A stretch of DNA of 64,000 bases from Gymnopus androsaceus JB14 (lineage: Eukaryota; Basidiomycota; Agaricomycetes; Agaricales; Omphalotaceae): the NCBI GenBank assembly GCA_009733575.1, contig ML769689.1, positions 17,142 through 81,141 of the forward strand. Direction: 5' to 3'. The stretch's first letter is position 1; each line of letters opens with the position of its first letter. Both the position numbers and the translations under genes were made by a program. Under the pieces are notes generated by a model. That model did no database searches and was not told the origin of the DNA. It saw only the letters and a program-made list of their open reading frames with translations. This document shows, piece after piece, positions 1 through 11,699 of this stretch.

Positions 1-1400
1 AAACTTTCAACTCGTCGAGCTTGATACCATTTGAAGAGCTCGTGTTCCGAGCCAGCATTGAGCCCTCCTTTTCACCTAACTCGTAGAAGCAAAACCGAAC
101 TTAATACCAGGGGAGGATGGGAGTGCAGGTTTGGTGTCTTCGGTTACGCAGACCTATCATTCCCCGAAATCAGTACCAGAGGAGAACGGGAATGCGGGTT
201 TGGTGTCCTCGATTACGCGGACCTGTCTCCGTCCGTCTGCGGAAGTGCGATCCCTACGCGTCGATAGGAGAAACTAGATGCTTACTTCTTGGAGCTTGAC
301 TTGCCAGCTCAGCTACAAGAGCTCCCTTCCAGTGGATTGAACAATCTAGGGTACTATGGCAAAACTGAACGTTCAGATGACCGCCGAATTCAAAATCAGA
401 TAATCCTCTTCCTATCAACTTTACAGTATCCTGATATGCGCCTCAACGAGCTGGCAGGGCCACCCCCGTATAGCCTGATAGAAAGACGGTGGCGCCCACC
501 TGCAGCACAGCACCGACTCGTAGTCTGCTTGGATACCTCCTACCAAACCAAGTAGTTGGAGGCTTCAAAAATCCAAAACACGTCCCCTCATCATGATTGA
601 CCGCCGTCTACATCAATAGCACACGGTGGCGATTTCGGATGTAATGAATTCGACTTTGAAAGACCGACGACCGTCGACGAAACATGATCATGACCAGGAT
701 GAAATGATGAAGGATGAGCAAATGCAGCTGAGTTCGAAGGGTGTTTCGCAAGGCAAGCTTGACCAAAATACAAGCTAAGGGTAAGCCTTGGAGTGCAGCG
801 GTACAAGGACGAGTACGCCTTTGTAATCTTGCAGCGAATCGCATTGATGCAACCCGAATGTACCATCACCGGTATGTGAGCTGGAGGCTCGAGGGTCTAT
901 CACTGGCACATAGAATTGAGTTCAAAGGAGTTAACATCCTTGTAGTAATCTTGAAGATTTAGTGACAATTCATGAAAGAGGTATTCAGCTTGCCCTGCTG
1001 CCAGCAAAGATTCAAGATGTGAAGAGGACAAAAGAGACAAGATGCAGGATGCAAGCGCTCGGATAAGCGCTTGTCAAATATATATTGCAGCAGTGATCAA
1101 CGCAACTTGACCATCGCCACGACTTTCTTTCCAATTTTCGTACAGAATGAAGCCCAGTGAAGACCTACAGCGAAATGGTCTGAGATCATCTGAGAAAAAC
1201 TGAGTTCCGAACAAGTTTCGGAACTCGTGCCAAATTTACTCAGATCCTGCACCAATTTCTGAAGTGGTCCGAACTTTTCTGAGTAGATACCGAATGTATT
1301 AATATGGTGTACATATGTATCCGAGAACATCTGGAAATAAGTGAATGAATCTGGTATGGTCTGATATGGTCTAATAACCGCCTCCTGCCACCCTTCCCTG
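1..1400. other. No recognisable gene
   Basis: CpG-rich DNA with only short, overlapping open frames on both strands. None carries a motif I recognise or can be joined into a convincing spliced gene. It may be intergenic or hold the remains of a decayed gene. Confidence 0.4.
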
Positions 1401-1419
1401 CCCCTCCTTCTGCCCCGTT

Positions 1420-2105
1420 CACCACTCTCTGCTGTCTCCCATAGCCCCCGCGCCACCAGAAACACTGTTGTCACGGCTACCGGTACCATTCGCGGGATTC
1501 CCAGTCGTCTTGTTCGCGTTCTGTATTGAACAGTAACTTGTGAGTTGAAGAAAAGATTGCGACGAGATAACATTACGAACCTTCTTCAATTTTCTCGCTT
1601 GTGTCTCATACATATACCTGCGTAAAATTCAGATTAAGTGCAAAACCAAAAAAAACCGCGTAAACGTACGTCTTTCATTGTCTTCGGAACATCCTTCCAT
1701 ATTGCAGTGAATTCGGCGGTGGTGACTTCGTGAGTTTTGAGATACTCCGCAGCAAATAAGATTCTGGGACTAGTCAGCATACTGGAGAAACAAGTATGGT
1801 AACGCAGACGTACCGTCCTGTAATCTTCTAATACCATCAGTTGCTGCTTCTTAGGAACAGGCTTTGCTTTCACAGTACTGGTGAGCGCCGCTGAAGAAGG
1901 TGGGACCGTTTGAGGGACTGAATGAGAGGACAGATGAAATTGCTGACAATGATGATGTTAGCGATGGCGCAGAGTGAAGGTCAACGCAGTTACTGTCTTC
2001 AAATGGCAAGATGTTCTGGATAAAGTGGCGCGGGCAGATTGCGAATTGAATTTGAGGTGATTTCAGAAGGGAATGCTGTAGTGTTGACGTTGAAGCAATA
2101 GGCAT
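1420..2105 (-). CDS. Candidate HMG-box-like protein, exon structure uncertain
   Basis: The minus strand reads through pieces that look coding. There is an N-terminal stretch from 2105 beginning MPIASTSTLQ, then from about 1930 in another frame a basic segment with KAKPVPKKQQ. A core follows at about 1765-1680, FAAEYLKTHEVTTAEF then IWKDVPKTMKD, and a last piece at about 1610-1575 reads YETQARKLKK. Hydrophobic and aromatic positions with a W in the middle and a basic C-terminal helix resemble an HMG box, the DNA-bending domain of many fungal regulators. The pieces lie in different frames. A GTACGT donor near 1672 and an AG near 1620 could join the last two, but I could not make every junction keep phase, so it may be spliced or broken. 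Family assignment is an inference from pattern only. Confidence 0.33.
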
Positions 2106-2970
2106 GGTCAGAGAGCCGGGAGAATAGCTAGTCGTAGCAGTCGTAGTAGTAGTGTCGATCTTCCGATTTTTCTTGCACCTCTTTTTTGAGAGAGTTTCGA
2201 GATTGTTCGCCGCTTTTTTGCTGTGGAGAACTATATCGAATACAAAATCAGATTATGTATCGTTTCAGAAGTCTAGCACGCACCTTTTCCCTAAACTTTC
2301 GTCATGATATCAGGCACGAAACGGGTTAATTATCCTGTAACCGAGCATTGAAGGCTCTTTTCTTGCTCTGATTCTGTGCCGGATTGTGAGCTGGAGCTTT
2401 CGCCTACGTTCATTGGAACTGAAATGAGTGAGAAAAGAAGAAAGAAAACCGTGAAGCGATTAGCGTGATGCATGACGTGTCCACACCGGCAAGATTTGCA
2501 AGTCCTAGTCGATTGCAAAAGAATATGATTGCTGTCTACGTCTATGATTAGTCGGAGTGGACATAAATTCCATGATTTTGTCTGTGCCAAAAGTATCACG
2601 TTTAGCAATAACAGCAGCTCACTCCGTTTCATCCATTCCATTCTCGGATACTTTCGGTTTGACCCGTATTTTCTCAGACCAACTCAGTGTGGGTTTTCAC
2701 TGGGGTTTAAGGTTTTACTGACTTTTTGGCTCTAAAGGTAAGGTCGAAAAGAACCGATAATAACGGTTGCGTCATCGATCATCTTGCAGAACTACAACGA
2801 ACCTTCAAGAATATTTTGGAACATTCCTGTCATCGATCGATGTATAGAGTATAGAAATATCTATACGACCTCCGCAGCCTCATCATCCACAAGCGCCTTA
2901 TTCGAGTCGTTCAAAATACCATTCTACGTCCTGGGTCTTCCATTCACATCTTAATCCCCTTCTCTATAAT
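2106..2970. other. Intergenic stretch before the Hikeshi gene
   Basis: No supported gene. The stretch lies between the divergent HMG-like candidate (minus) and the Hikeshi homologue (plus), so it probably holds both promoters. I see no TATA box that I would call with confidence. Confidence 0.35.
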
Positions 2971-2974
2971 CGCA

Positions 2975-3802
2975 ATGTTCGGCTGCCTAGTCGCCGGCCG
3001 TCTCGTCCAAACCAACCCTCAAACAATTGACGATACACACGCCATCTTTCCTCTCCCAAACGCTACTACTAATAGCATCAACCACGTTTGCGTCTTTCTC
3101 CTTGGAACCATACCATTCCCTGAAGGATACGGCGCAACAGTACATCTGCATTGGCCGGGAAGGGGATTCCAGTTGTTGGGCATGTGAGTATTCGTATTGT
3201 ATCTATTCGGGAGATAACTAATGTATTCTTTCGTTTTGGTAGGCTTTCAAATGATAAACCATCTTCCATTTTCCGTCTCCGAGCCTCGGCTTTCACATCA
3301 TCTACAACTACGCGCGCTTTCAGCACCCAGAATGAGGAAATGGCAATCGAAACAGATCCTTCCAATCCTCCTGAGGGTGACGGCGACACAACAGCGATCC
3401 TCGGCATATCTGTCGAACCATTAGATCAGATATATGCTCAGATTCAATCTTTACCTCCTTCGAACTTGAATCCGAATCCGAATTACGACCAGAGCTCCGT
3501 TAATGCTATGAGTAGCAGCGCCGTCGTTCGACCTCCTCCCGATCCAACACTCCTCGCCGAACGTATCGTTAGGCATTTGTTCAATTATTTGTCTGGGTTT
3601 GCTTCATCGAGCTCTGGTTCGCCAGGTATGTCTTTCGATTCTGCTCGTTATTTGTACTGCTGCTAATAAATCTTCTTTCCTTCTTGCAGGGATAGGCCCA
3701 GGGACTACGGTTCCGATGTCCCTAATCGCTAAATGGTATGAAGTTTTCGTGAGCAAGGTGAAAAATACTGGGGCGTTGGCGTTTTTGGAGAGGGAAGAAT
3801 AG
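2975..3802 (+). CDS. Hikeshi / OPI10 homologue
   Basis: Three exons, 2975-3183, 3243-3625 and 3690-3802, give 705 nt and 234 residues. Both introns (59 and 64 bases) start GTGAGT/GTATGT and end TAG/CAG, and all junctions keep frame. The protein starts MFGCLVAGRLVQTN and has the family signature INHVCVFLLGTIPFPEGYG followed by HWPGRGFQLLGMLSNDKPS. It then has GISVEPLDQI, a Ser/Pro/Asn-rich spacer, LAERIVRHLFNYLSGF and the C-terminal SLIAKWYEVFVSKVKN. Hikeshi family proteins carry Hsp70 into the nucleus under heat stress, and the yeast member OPI10 is linked to inositol regulation. This copy is somewhat longer than the roughly 200-residue animal protein because of the low-complexity spacer around residues 85-155. 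The start is chosen because MFG is the conserved family N-terminus. It looks intact and is the most ordinary gene in the window. Confidence 0.93.
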
Positions 3803-3809
3803 GGAGGAT

Positions 3810-5180
3810 CTGGTGTGTAGAGAGGCAGGAGATGAGGTTGAGGATGGATTAATATTTGGGAAGAAAGGAAAGGCACTAGGACTTATCATTATTGTTCTCG
3901 CACCAATCACAGGCGGAATGACGGCTGCGTTGTGTTCATATCTGTATGGGATCGGACTCGAATAGCATTCGATTCTTCACAATTCACGCCCGAGGCCATC
4001 CCGTTCTCGCTTAGTCTCAATGGGTCAGTACTACGTCCACCGTATACCATGTATCGTCTAATTTGCTGAATGTCAAATTCAATGAATATGTGAATAGTTC
4101 TAGATGCTCGAAATCGTTGCTTGTATCACTTCGTTCGAACCTTGTAAACTTCGAACATTCGAGACCGTCTTTCGAACTCCAATATACAGGTATAGCTGTA
4201 CATCATCAACATCGCCTTCAGTGAGTCGACTCATTCTCCTTCAACCACGCTGAACCTTCTCAACATATCTTCATCTTCTTGTACCGGTAACCCTCGCCAC
4301 TTTGGCTCATCTCCTCTCACCTAACCAACCATCAAACCAAATAACTAGCACACATTGACTCTAGACTAGTTGGACTCTGGTCTATACACAACGTGCTCGG
4401 GATTCTGATCCGTCAATAGGCACTGGGCATCAAACTATTGGTATTGAATCTACAAGCAAGTTCGACCCATACCTTAAGTGAGTGCTCCCGCCAGTCTAGG
4501 TGGTAGCACAAAATCGTTCATCGATGTCTGACAATCCTAATCAAGACTCAAATGGACGATTTGAGGATACGATCCCAATCGTCGATTGGATTCAAAAGTG
4601 GGTTCAATTTCCTGAGTCGCCTTTGGGTCGCGCGATTTCGACTTCGACCGCCCTAACGAGTGATATCCGCCGGCTGCGACACGAAAGCTGATTCAGGTTC
4701 ATCCTACTAGATTCAAACTCTTCCTTCCACTTCCTACGGATTCCACTCCAGTCTGACTGTACTCGTTTATTGCAGATGCCAAAAAAGTAATTACTTTCAA
4801 GTTTCAATGTATGATAGCAATATTAATGTAAGCTTTTCGATTGGCAGCACGCAGACTTACCGGCAACCTTTGGATTTTGTTGTCAAGGGATGGATGCTTT
4901 ACCGGTCTGCTTCCTTGAAAATCAGTCAATCGCAGTTCACAGCACTCCACAATGCAACCTGCTCTTTTTGGCCTCATTGGTTGCACGTCGCAATAGGCTA
5001 GTCTTTTTTCCACTCACACTTTGCATCGGTAGCAGTGCCGTGCAAACGAAAATCCACATCTGTTCAACCCGGATGCACTTGCATTCTGATATCATCTCAT
5101 TTACTTGAAAGCGGACATTAGTTCTGATCAAATCTTGATCCTCCGTCTTTGAATTCGAGCAGCAGACTCAAGTTGTGTGG
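3810..5180. other. Intergenic, no supported gene
   Basis: Between the Hikeshi gene and the first membrane-protein gene. Only short frames without recognisable motifs occur, such as one at 4500-4691. No repeat with clear termini was seen. Confidence 0.4.
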
Positions 5181-5205
5181 AGAAAGCAATGATATAAAGC
5201 GAGCC
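5181..5205 (+). promoter_or_regulatory. TATA-type promoter element of membrane-protein gene A
   Basis: AAAGCAATGATATAAA lies about 80 bases before the start codon at 5275. The same word, AAGCAATGATATAAA, precedes paralogue C (57780-57795), and AGAACAATATAAATTGAG precedes paralogue B. Conservation in otherwise unlike upstream DNA supports a core promoter. Confidence 0.6.
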
Positions 5206-5274
5206 CATTCTCCGTGAGCTGATTCCCTCCAACCACTCTTTTTTCTCCATACCCGGACTAAGCACTGTATCGAA

Positions 5275-6675
5275 ATGACACCAGAAGAGTCACAAGCAAT
5301 TGCATTTGCTGGAGCTGTATTTGTTTCCAATCTTGATACTCTTGTCTTCAGCTGTGCACTCTTTGGTGAGGCAGGCATATTACAACTTGAATATAAGAAG
5401 GCTCATTTATGGTATGCAGGCATTTACATGTCGGCGTTTACAGTTAGTATCCGTATTCTCCTGTGAGTATTACATCATCTCCTCGTGTGCTGATATTTGA
5501 AGTCTATTTATTATCAAATGTACCGTAGACAAAGGGAGCATCATACGCTAGCTCATAAAGCTTTAATTGGGATCCTTCTCGCAGGATTTGTGATGACGGT
5601 CCTTTATAACAGCCAAAATATTGTGGTCAACTTGTTCCTCGTCAAATTTGGGGTGGTGACGTCACTTCCAGGGGGTTTAATCGCACAAGAAACGGTTGCA
5701 GACTCAAAATGCATTGTACCTACCCTTCTACAAGAATGGAGCGGAAATTTCATTGTGAATCTTGTGTAAATGCTACACTCTGATGGTTTTGAATACTAAT
5801 ACCTCGTCAGGTCTTGTTGGCTGATATGGCTATTGCTTGGAGAGCTTGGGCACTCTGGGCAGATAATAGGCTGATCAAATGGCCCCTACTAATTATGCTG
5901 CTCATAGACATAGGTGGGTCCTTTCTATTGTGATTAGGCCTAAATACTAATCAACTTAGCGGTCAACACTGCTAGCAATCTTGCTGACACTTTAGCTTAT
6001 TTCCCTTTGATCACCCAAGTTGCTAATGCTGTGACCTTGAATTGGGTTGGTGTTGTCTTAAATTTTGGGGTGAATATTGCAGCAACCTTACTGATAGCCT
6101 ATCGCGCATGGTGAGCATTGGGCATTTGATTTCAACACTTCTGGTTATGTATTACATTTATTTCAGGAAACATCATCACTCAGTGCATGTAATATTACAC
6201 AAAAAGCAAACACAAGTAGGAGCAATCCTCCTACTCATGGTAGAATCTGGTGCAATTTTGGGTGTGGTCCAGGTCTGTTTCTAGTTGTCAAAAAAACAAT
6301 TCAATATTTTGACTTGCTGTATCACAAGGTCTGCTGCATTGTAATTAATGTGCTGGAGATTCATGCAGCCAATCCTTCACCCATTAATACAGCCAAAGTA
6401 TTTCTTGGAGCTTTGTATACATACAGTGCTGTGAGTCTCAATTGGAACTTCAAATTTCAAATTTCAACAGTTGAAATGGATTCCCATGATCTTTCTCATT
6501 CAATTCATAGGCCATAAATCCGGTGGCTCTTGTCATCCTAGTCCAAACAGGAAACACATATGAAGATAGTTTTCATCTGGAAGATCTCCCTTCTCTGGAC
6601 ATTAATTCTGCTCATATGACCAGCCTAGGAACCCAACATCCTTTGGGGAGTCATGAAGTTGAGGGCTACTTCTGA
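5275..6675 (+). CDS. Uncharacterised multi-pass membrane protein, paralogue A
   Basis: Eight exons (5275-5365, 5420-5462, 5529-5754, 5811-5913, 5960-6110, 6167-6272, 6329-6430, 6511-6675) join to 987 nt, 328 residues. All introns are GT-AG and phases agree. The protein begins MTPEESQAIAFAG and contains about seven hydrophobic segments. Family landmarks are KALIGILLAGFVM, a SLPGGLIAQE loop, ADMAIAWRAWALWADNR, NIAATLLIAYRAW, AILLLMVESGAILG and a last segment INPVALVILVQTGNTYE. The tail is soluble. I know this layout as a family expanded in mushrooms with no known role, probably an integral membrane protein with a receptor-like topology. The exon lengths 91, 43, 226, 103 and 106 are identical in the two paralogues here. 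This copy has the longest C-terminal tail, and no frameshift or stop was found. Confidence 0.85.
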
Positions 6676-7178
6676 ACTTCTCTTGATTTTTTTCAAGGGA
6701 GTTTCCCCAAAATTTCCATATGTTATCTTCTGTGCAGTATTTGTTTGATGACAACTTTCTCTTCATGCTAATGTTGTGCTGATATTTTAAGTGCTATTTC
6801 ATGTTTTGACATTCAAGATTGTTATGCAAGTGCCAAGCAGTAGTTACTAAAATATTTAAGGGGCTAGTAAGTTGAAATCTAGTCTCCCCTAGTAGGCAGA
6901 CTCAGATATACACTGAAATCCATTGAATGTGTATATATAGGGCAGAGATCTGTGTTATGATTTCAAGAAGAAAAAAAAGTTCTATTATTGACTCCTGGCA
7001 TGCATGATGATTTTTCAAATCACCATGACAGTGAGGGAGTAAGTACTGATGAGAATGGACTCAGGGCCCAGACCATTTTTCCTGATGCCACCTGTAGTCC
7101 TAAGACTGATGTGATCCTCTCTCTAAGATGTAAACCAGGTATACTCAACTTAATAGCCAGGAAGTAGATCAAATTGCC
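6676..7178. other. 3' flank of gene A, no gene
   Basis: AT-rich DNA between the end of gene A and the degraded Mutator-type element. It probably includes the 3' untranslated region of gene A. Nothing else was recognised. Confidence 0.4.
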
Positions 7179-8147
7179 CGATTATTCTATTTGACAACCC
7201 CCTTGTTATGAAACAACCCTTTCCTTATCTAGCAACCCGGTTGTTGTCACAAATGGTCACAGTTCACCAAATATGCCAAATAAGCAGACATTGAGTATTT
7301 CATAAATTTTTCTATTGTGACTTGCTGATTTTCTTCAGAATAAGGGGAGTGGGGAAGGGGAATGTCCACAAGTAGTGAGAATCAAGAAAATTGGCAGCAG
7401 CTAGCTAAGTACCTAAACAATGGACTGGTTTGTGAGTGCAAAATATTACAGTGTTTTTGGAAAACCTTGTCCAAATCAATCTTGGTGATGGCAATAATTC
7501 AATAAATAAATAAAAATCTAAAAAGGGAGACAATCTTCCTGCTGTCAGACAACCACCAAGTCAGCCTCGTATTCTGGTGGTTGTTGTTCACTGTGCTGGA
7601 TGTTGCCCAGCACAGTGAGCAAGTACAAAATACTGACTATCCTACCCTTGACCTAGACAAGTAGTCAGCCTTGTAAACTTGTTATGTACTAGCATGCTGA
7701 GAAGTACTTTGAATCTAATATACATAACTTTACAGTTGGATTTTGGTAGTCTACTCTGTGATACTGTGTGCAGTGGAGGGCATGCAAGGAGCATTCACCA
7801 TTGAGTTGCAGTTACACCAAGGCAATTTCTATTGGATTCTTTGTTTAGAATTAGATTTATTTATTGAATTTTTATCATCACCAAGATTGAGATACAAATA
7901 ATATGTATCATGTAGGAGCTTAGGTACCTAATGCCATCTAGCACCACAGTAGCAGTAGCAAAATGCAAGTAAGCACTGAGCAGCAGTAATTGTCACTTTT
8001 CAAAAATTACACAAGGACATAAATATTTGAAAAAAAGCAGAGTCACACTTTAATATGTGTGACAGGGTTGCTAAATAACACTTCAAGAGGGTTGTCCATT
8101 AATGGGGGGTTGTTGTCAAGCAAGGGAGTTGTCAAATAGAATGATCC
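7179..8147. mobile_element. Degraded Mutator-type MITE (copy 4)
   Basis: The left end reads GATTATTCTATTTGACAAC. The right end, on the other strand, reads GGATCATTCTATTTGACAAC, so the termini are inverted repeats of about 20 bases, followed inward by several GGTTGTT/AACAACC words. This is the same terminal design as the elements at 13888, 16657 and 54280. No coding capacity was found inside. The nine bases on either side do not match, so the target duplication is lost or the element is old. Confidence 0.65.
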
Positions 8148-8271
8148 TCCACAGTATAAGATAATCTCCTGGCCATAAGGACTTCTTAGAACCCTCTCCC
8201 CCCCCCCAAGGTAAGTGCTTAGTTTTTAAAACACCCTTCAGACATTGACACTACTTACAATTCTAATACTT

Positions 8272-8832
8272 CATGCTGCCAATAATTATGCTTCAGTCTG
8301 ACTGAAGCATTGTGGGAAATGAATACACTCAATACATAAGGAAATGTACTTTTTCAGAGGAATTTAGAAAACATATATTTCATAGAGCTTGAGAAGGAAA
8401 TTAATTCAGACCAATTGAAGCTTGATCTTTCTGCAAAGAGAAGGTCTTTCCAAAATGACATTTTTCAGCCAGGACCTGAAAGCATGAATTGCCAAAGCTG
8501 GCTAAATTTATTTATTTCAGGGCTCCTCAAATAGTAGTGTTTGCCATTTCAGCACTCATTTCGGGACATACTTTGGCTGGCATCGGTAGTTTATATTTTT
8601 GGGTGGGCTGAAGCAGATTACTTCATGTCCTGTCCAAAAAATGTCATTTGGGAAGTTTGAAGGAAATTCAGATTTCAAATTGGCTGAATTTATTTATTTA
8701 TTGAGCCCTAAGAAATATTTACCTTGTATTCCTCTGAAAACAGTAAGCACATTTCCCTTATGGATTGAAATAACATATTTCTCACAATGCTTTAGTCTGG
8801 CTGAAGCATAATTATTGGCAGCATAACTGTAC
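8272..8832. repeat. Foldback (large inverted repeat) element
   Basis: About 200 bases at 8272-8480 reappear inverted at 8620-8832 with moderate divergence. The left arm starts ATGCTGCCAATAATTATGC and the right arm ends GCATAATTATTGGCAGCAT. The loop is about 140 bases and non-coding. It looks like a foldback MITE. No target duplication was found. Confidence 0.65.
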
Positions 8833-8963
8833 ATTTTCTATACAATATCTGTGTCCTGGGCTTGTTATCAAAGGAATTTTTGAAGATATCAAAACAAATC
8901 AAGGAGACTAATTCAAGAACAGATTCAAGAATTCAGAAATCAGGGCATAAGTTTGCTTTTGTA

Positions 8964-10311
8964 CTAAACATTTGGGACCGAATTTATTTCCAGGGAAGGG
9001 TCATTTTCCATATGAAAACTGTGTTCATAGGTGTTCCCTGTTTGAATCAGGATGACAAGAGCAACAGGATTCAGGGCCTGTAAATTAAAAAAACAGATTA
9101 GATGAGCCAGGCCAATATTGAAACTGGAAACTAGAATACAGAGACTTACAGCACTGTATATATATAATGCGTTGAGAAAGAAATGGGCATCTTCAACAGG
9201 AGAGAGATTGGCTGTATGAATGTCCAATATCTTCAGGATAATGCTGGATGCCTTTACAAATCATAGGTTATAAGCTATAGCTTTAGGTGTTTCCTGCATA
9301 ACACTTGTAAATCACGGACCTGTACTGTACCAAAAAGTGCTCCAGTCTCAACCATAAGTAAGAGGATTGCTTCCACCCGTGTTTTCTTGCTGCCCAATAT
9401 TGCACAGGTTGATTGATGATGTGTCCTAAAATAACACATGCAATAAGTATCTTGGAAGCAAATATGGTACCTAATGCCCACCATGCTCGATGAGCTATCA
9501 GGAGTGTTGCAACAATATTTACTATCAAATTGAGCGCAACAGCAACCCAATCAAATGTCAAGGAGTTATTCAGAGATACTTTTCCGACAATAGCATCAGC
9601 AATGTTGATACCTAAATAGTCTCCAAAGTCAAAATATATCGGGAAAATATGGCAAAAGAGACCACCAATGTCTGCCAGCAGGATAATCAACAAGGTCCAT
9701 TTAATCAACCTATTTTCTACCCACAGTGCCCAAGCTCTCCAAACAATAGCTGTATCAGCAACTACAAACTGCATGTTGGTATAAAATATCAGTTTCCATG
9801 CATAACATGAAGTATTCATGGAGTATTCACCACGAAATTCCCACACCAAAGTTGCAAAATGCTCATCACAACTACTTTCAGGCCGGCAGCCATTTCCTGT
9901 ACTGTGAGACCTCCTTGAAGTGAAACCACCAGGGCAAACTCGACCTGGACCAAATTGCCTGCAATATCTGCACAGGTGTAAAGAGTTACCATCACAAATC
10001 CCACTAGAAGGAGTGCAATCAATGCTTTCTGTGCCTGTCCATTATTTTCCTTTCGCCTAAAGTGTGAGTTTGGATATCTATGTGTTAGTATACCAGAATG
10101 TGGAACATGGCAATAGGCGTACAAGATAATATGCATGCTAATGATGAAGGCCAGTATGTAGACCCCTGTTAGCCACCTATTGAATAAGGTCTCCCTCTCA
10201 GCCTTATGTGCATTGCTCACCAAAGAGTCCAATTCCAAATATCATGACAGAAATGTTTTGGAAAAATGCAGTCCCAGCAAATGCAAATTGTTCCGACTCC
10301 TCTGGTGTCAT
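8964..10311 (-). CDS. Uncharacterised multi-pass membrane protein, paralogue B
   Basis: Eight exons on the minus strand (10311-10221, 10165-10123, 10056-9831, 9768-9666, 9611-9482, 9425-9320, 9251-9150, 9077-8964) give 915 nt and 304 residues. It starts MTPEESEQFAFAGTAFFQN, followed by GVYILAFIISMHII, KENNGQAQKALIALLL, SLQGGLTVQE, VADTAIVWRAWALWVENR, NIVATLLIAHRAW and EAILLLMVETGALFG. It ends LNPVALVILIQTGNTYEHS plus a short acidic tail. The first four and the sixth exons match paralogues A and C base for base in length, which fixes the splice calls. It faces gene A tail to tail, with transposon debris between. About seven hydrophobic segments suggest an integral membrane protein. The function is unknown and no defect was seen. 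Confidence 0.86.
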
Positions 10312-10365
10312 GGCAGATGTTGTGCTAAGTGATTGATGGTACTATGTCGACTTCTGCCTAGGACA

Positions 10366-10388
10366 GGCTCAATTTATATTGTTCTTTC
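10366..10388 (-). promoter_or_regulatory. TATA-type promoter element of membrane-protein gene B
   Basis: On the minus strand AGAACAATATAAATTGAG lies about 65 bases before the start codon at 10311. It matches the elements before paralogues A and C, where paralogue C reads ATATAAATTGA. Confidence 0.55.
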
Positions 10389-10389
10389 C

Positions 10390-11695
10390 TCATAGTTATT
10401 CTCAACACTGGTTTCCATCAGTGGACCATCCCAGGTGTCTGAAAAGATCGTCCAAAGTTGGACAATCTTTTGAACACATATTCGGGAACCGGGTGCTCTT
10501 GGTATCAGTGTAAAAAACAATCTCCACTCTGAATCCACAAATAAGACTGTGTCTAAAAGCAAATTAATATTTGATTTTCAAAACTGAATGCCTTTCGGAA
10601 CGGCACCACTGCACTACTGTTAGACGAACAAGATGAATGCTTTCGGGAGCAAAGGAAAAGCATCCGATGCTACTCTGAATGCCCCACCGCTAGCAGTGTG
10701 GCGTTATATGTTCATTGCCGTTCGTGATCGTATATCCGTGCGATCTTTCGTTTCGAACATGGGAGTCAGGCTACCTCTGGGGAGAGCTTGCAGACCGAGG
10801 GTTTCAACCTTGCATGCAGCAAGTTACTTTGACGATCTCTAGGCGGTTGATGGGCTGCGGCATTCGGAGAGAAGAAGTAGGAAGCATATGGCATAAGAAA
10901 ATAGGGCATTACATCGGGGATGTATAGGTTTCGTGAGTGCTTAACAAATAATTAACCCTTGTTCGAAGGACTAATTAGGTCAAGGTCACTGCGAAGTTTA
11001 GTCAGTGTGAGAACATGGACCAAATCCCCAACGTGCTAAAAGAAGAGTGCTTAAGAATAAATGCCTAACCTATGGGCAGATACAGCATTGCAGATATGAA
11101 TAAACCGAAATGGAATATCAATTTTTAGCTGTACTGATGCTCATTGCCGCGCCATGATGATCTTTTACTTTGAACAGGGAACGCAGACTCCAGAGTCAAA
11201 TATGCAATCGGAATGTCATGGGAGAGAACCGCCGAGCCCCCAGATCAACAGCTTTAATACTGCAAGCAGCTCGCACTTTCAAGAGCAAACAATTGACAAA
11301 GCTTACACTACTCATATCATCTGGAAACTGCTTCGTAACTACAGTAGTCGTCTATCATCACCATTTTCCCCTCGGTCATTTTCACCATCAATGTCCCATT
11401 TCCCCATTTACCATGGTAGGCTTTCTTGTCCAGTGCTGACAGCAATATGAGATTATGTCCGAAGCGAGTTCGAGGAGACTAGTAGTAGACTCATAGTCGT
11501 GGTGACTAAGTTTTGCGAGGCTAGAATAGCCCGACTCGCTTGACAACAGAGTCCCCATCCGACACTCAACGGTCTGTTCTGGTTTTCAAACTTACTAGGA
11601 TTCGTAAGGAGTTGAAAGAGCGGAGAATTCGAATTGGTCCGCCAATGCCAAGATTTACGAGTGGTGCTGGCGATTCTGATACGTGGTAGAGAGCC
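10390..11695. other. Intergenic, no supported gene
   Basis: CpG-containing DNA with short frames only. Frames at 10633-10842 and 11154-11450 have no recognisable motif and no support from splicing. Confidence 0.35.
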
Positions 11696-11699
11696 ACGC

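Noticed and set aside
3078..3407. 109-residue minus-strand frame
   Set aside because: Antisense to the Hikeshi gene, whose protein is clearly conserved.
9283..9849. 188-residue single open frame taken as one gene
   Set aside because: It reads through introns of membrane gene B; paralogues A and C show the correct splice pattern.
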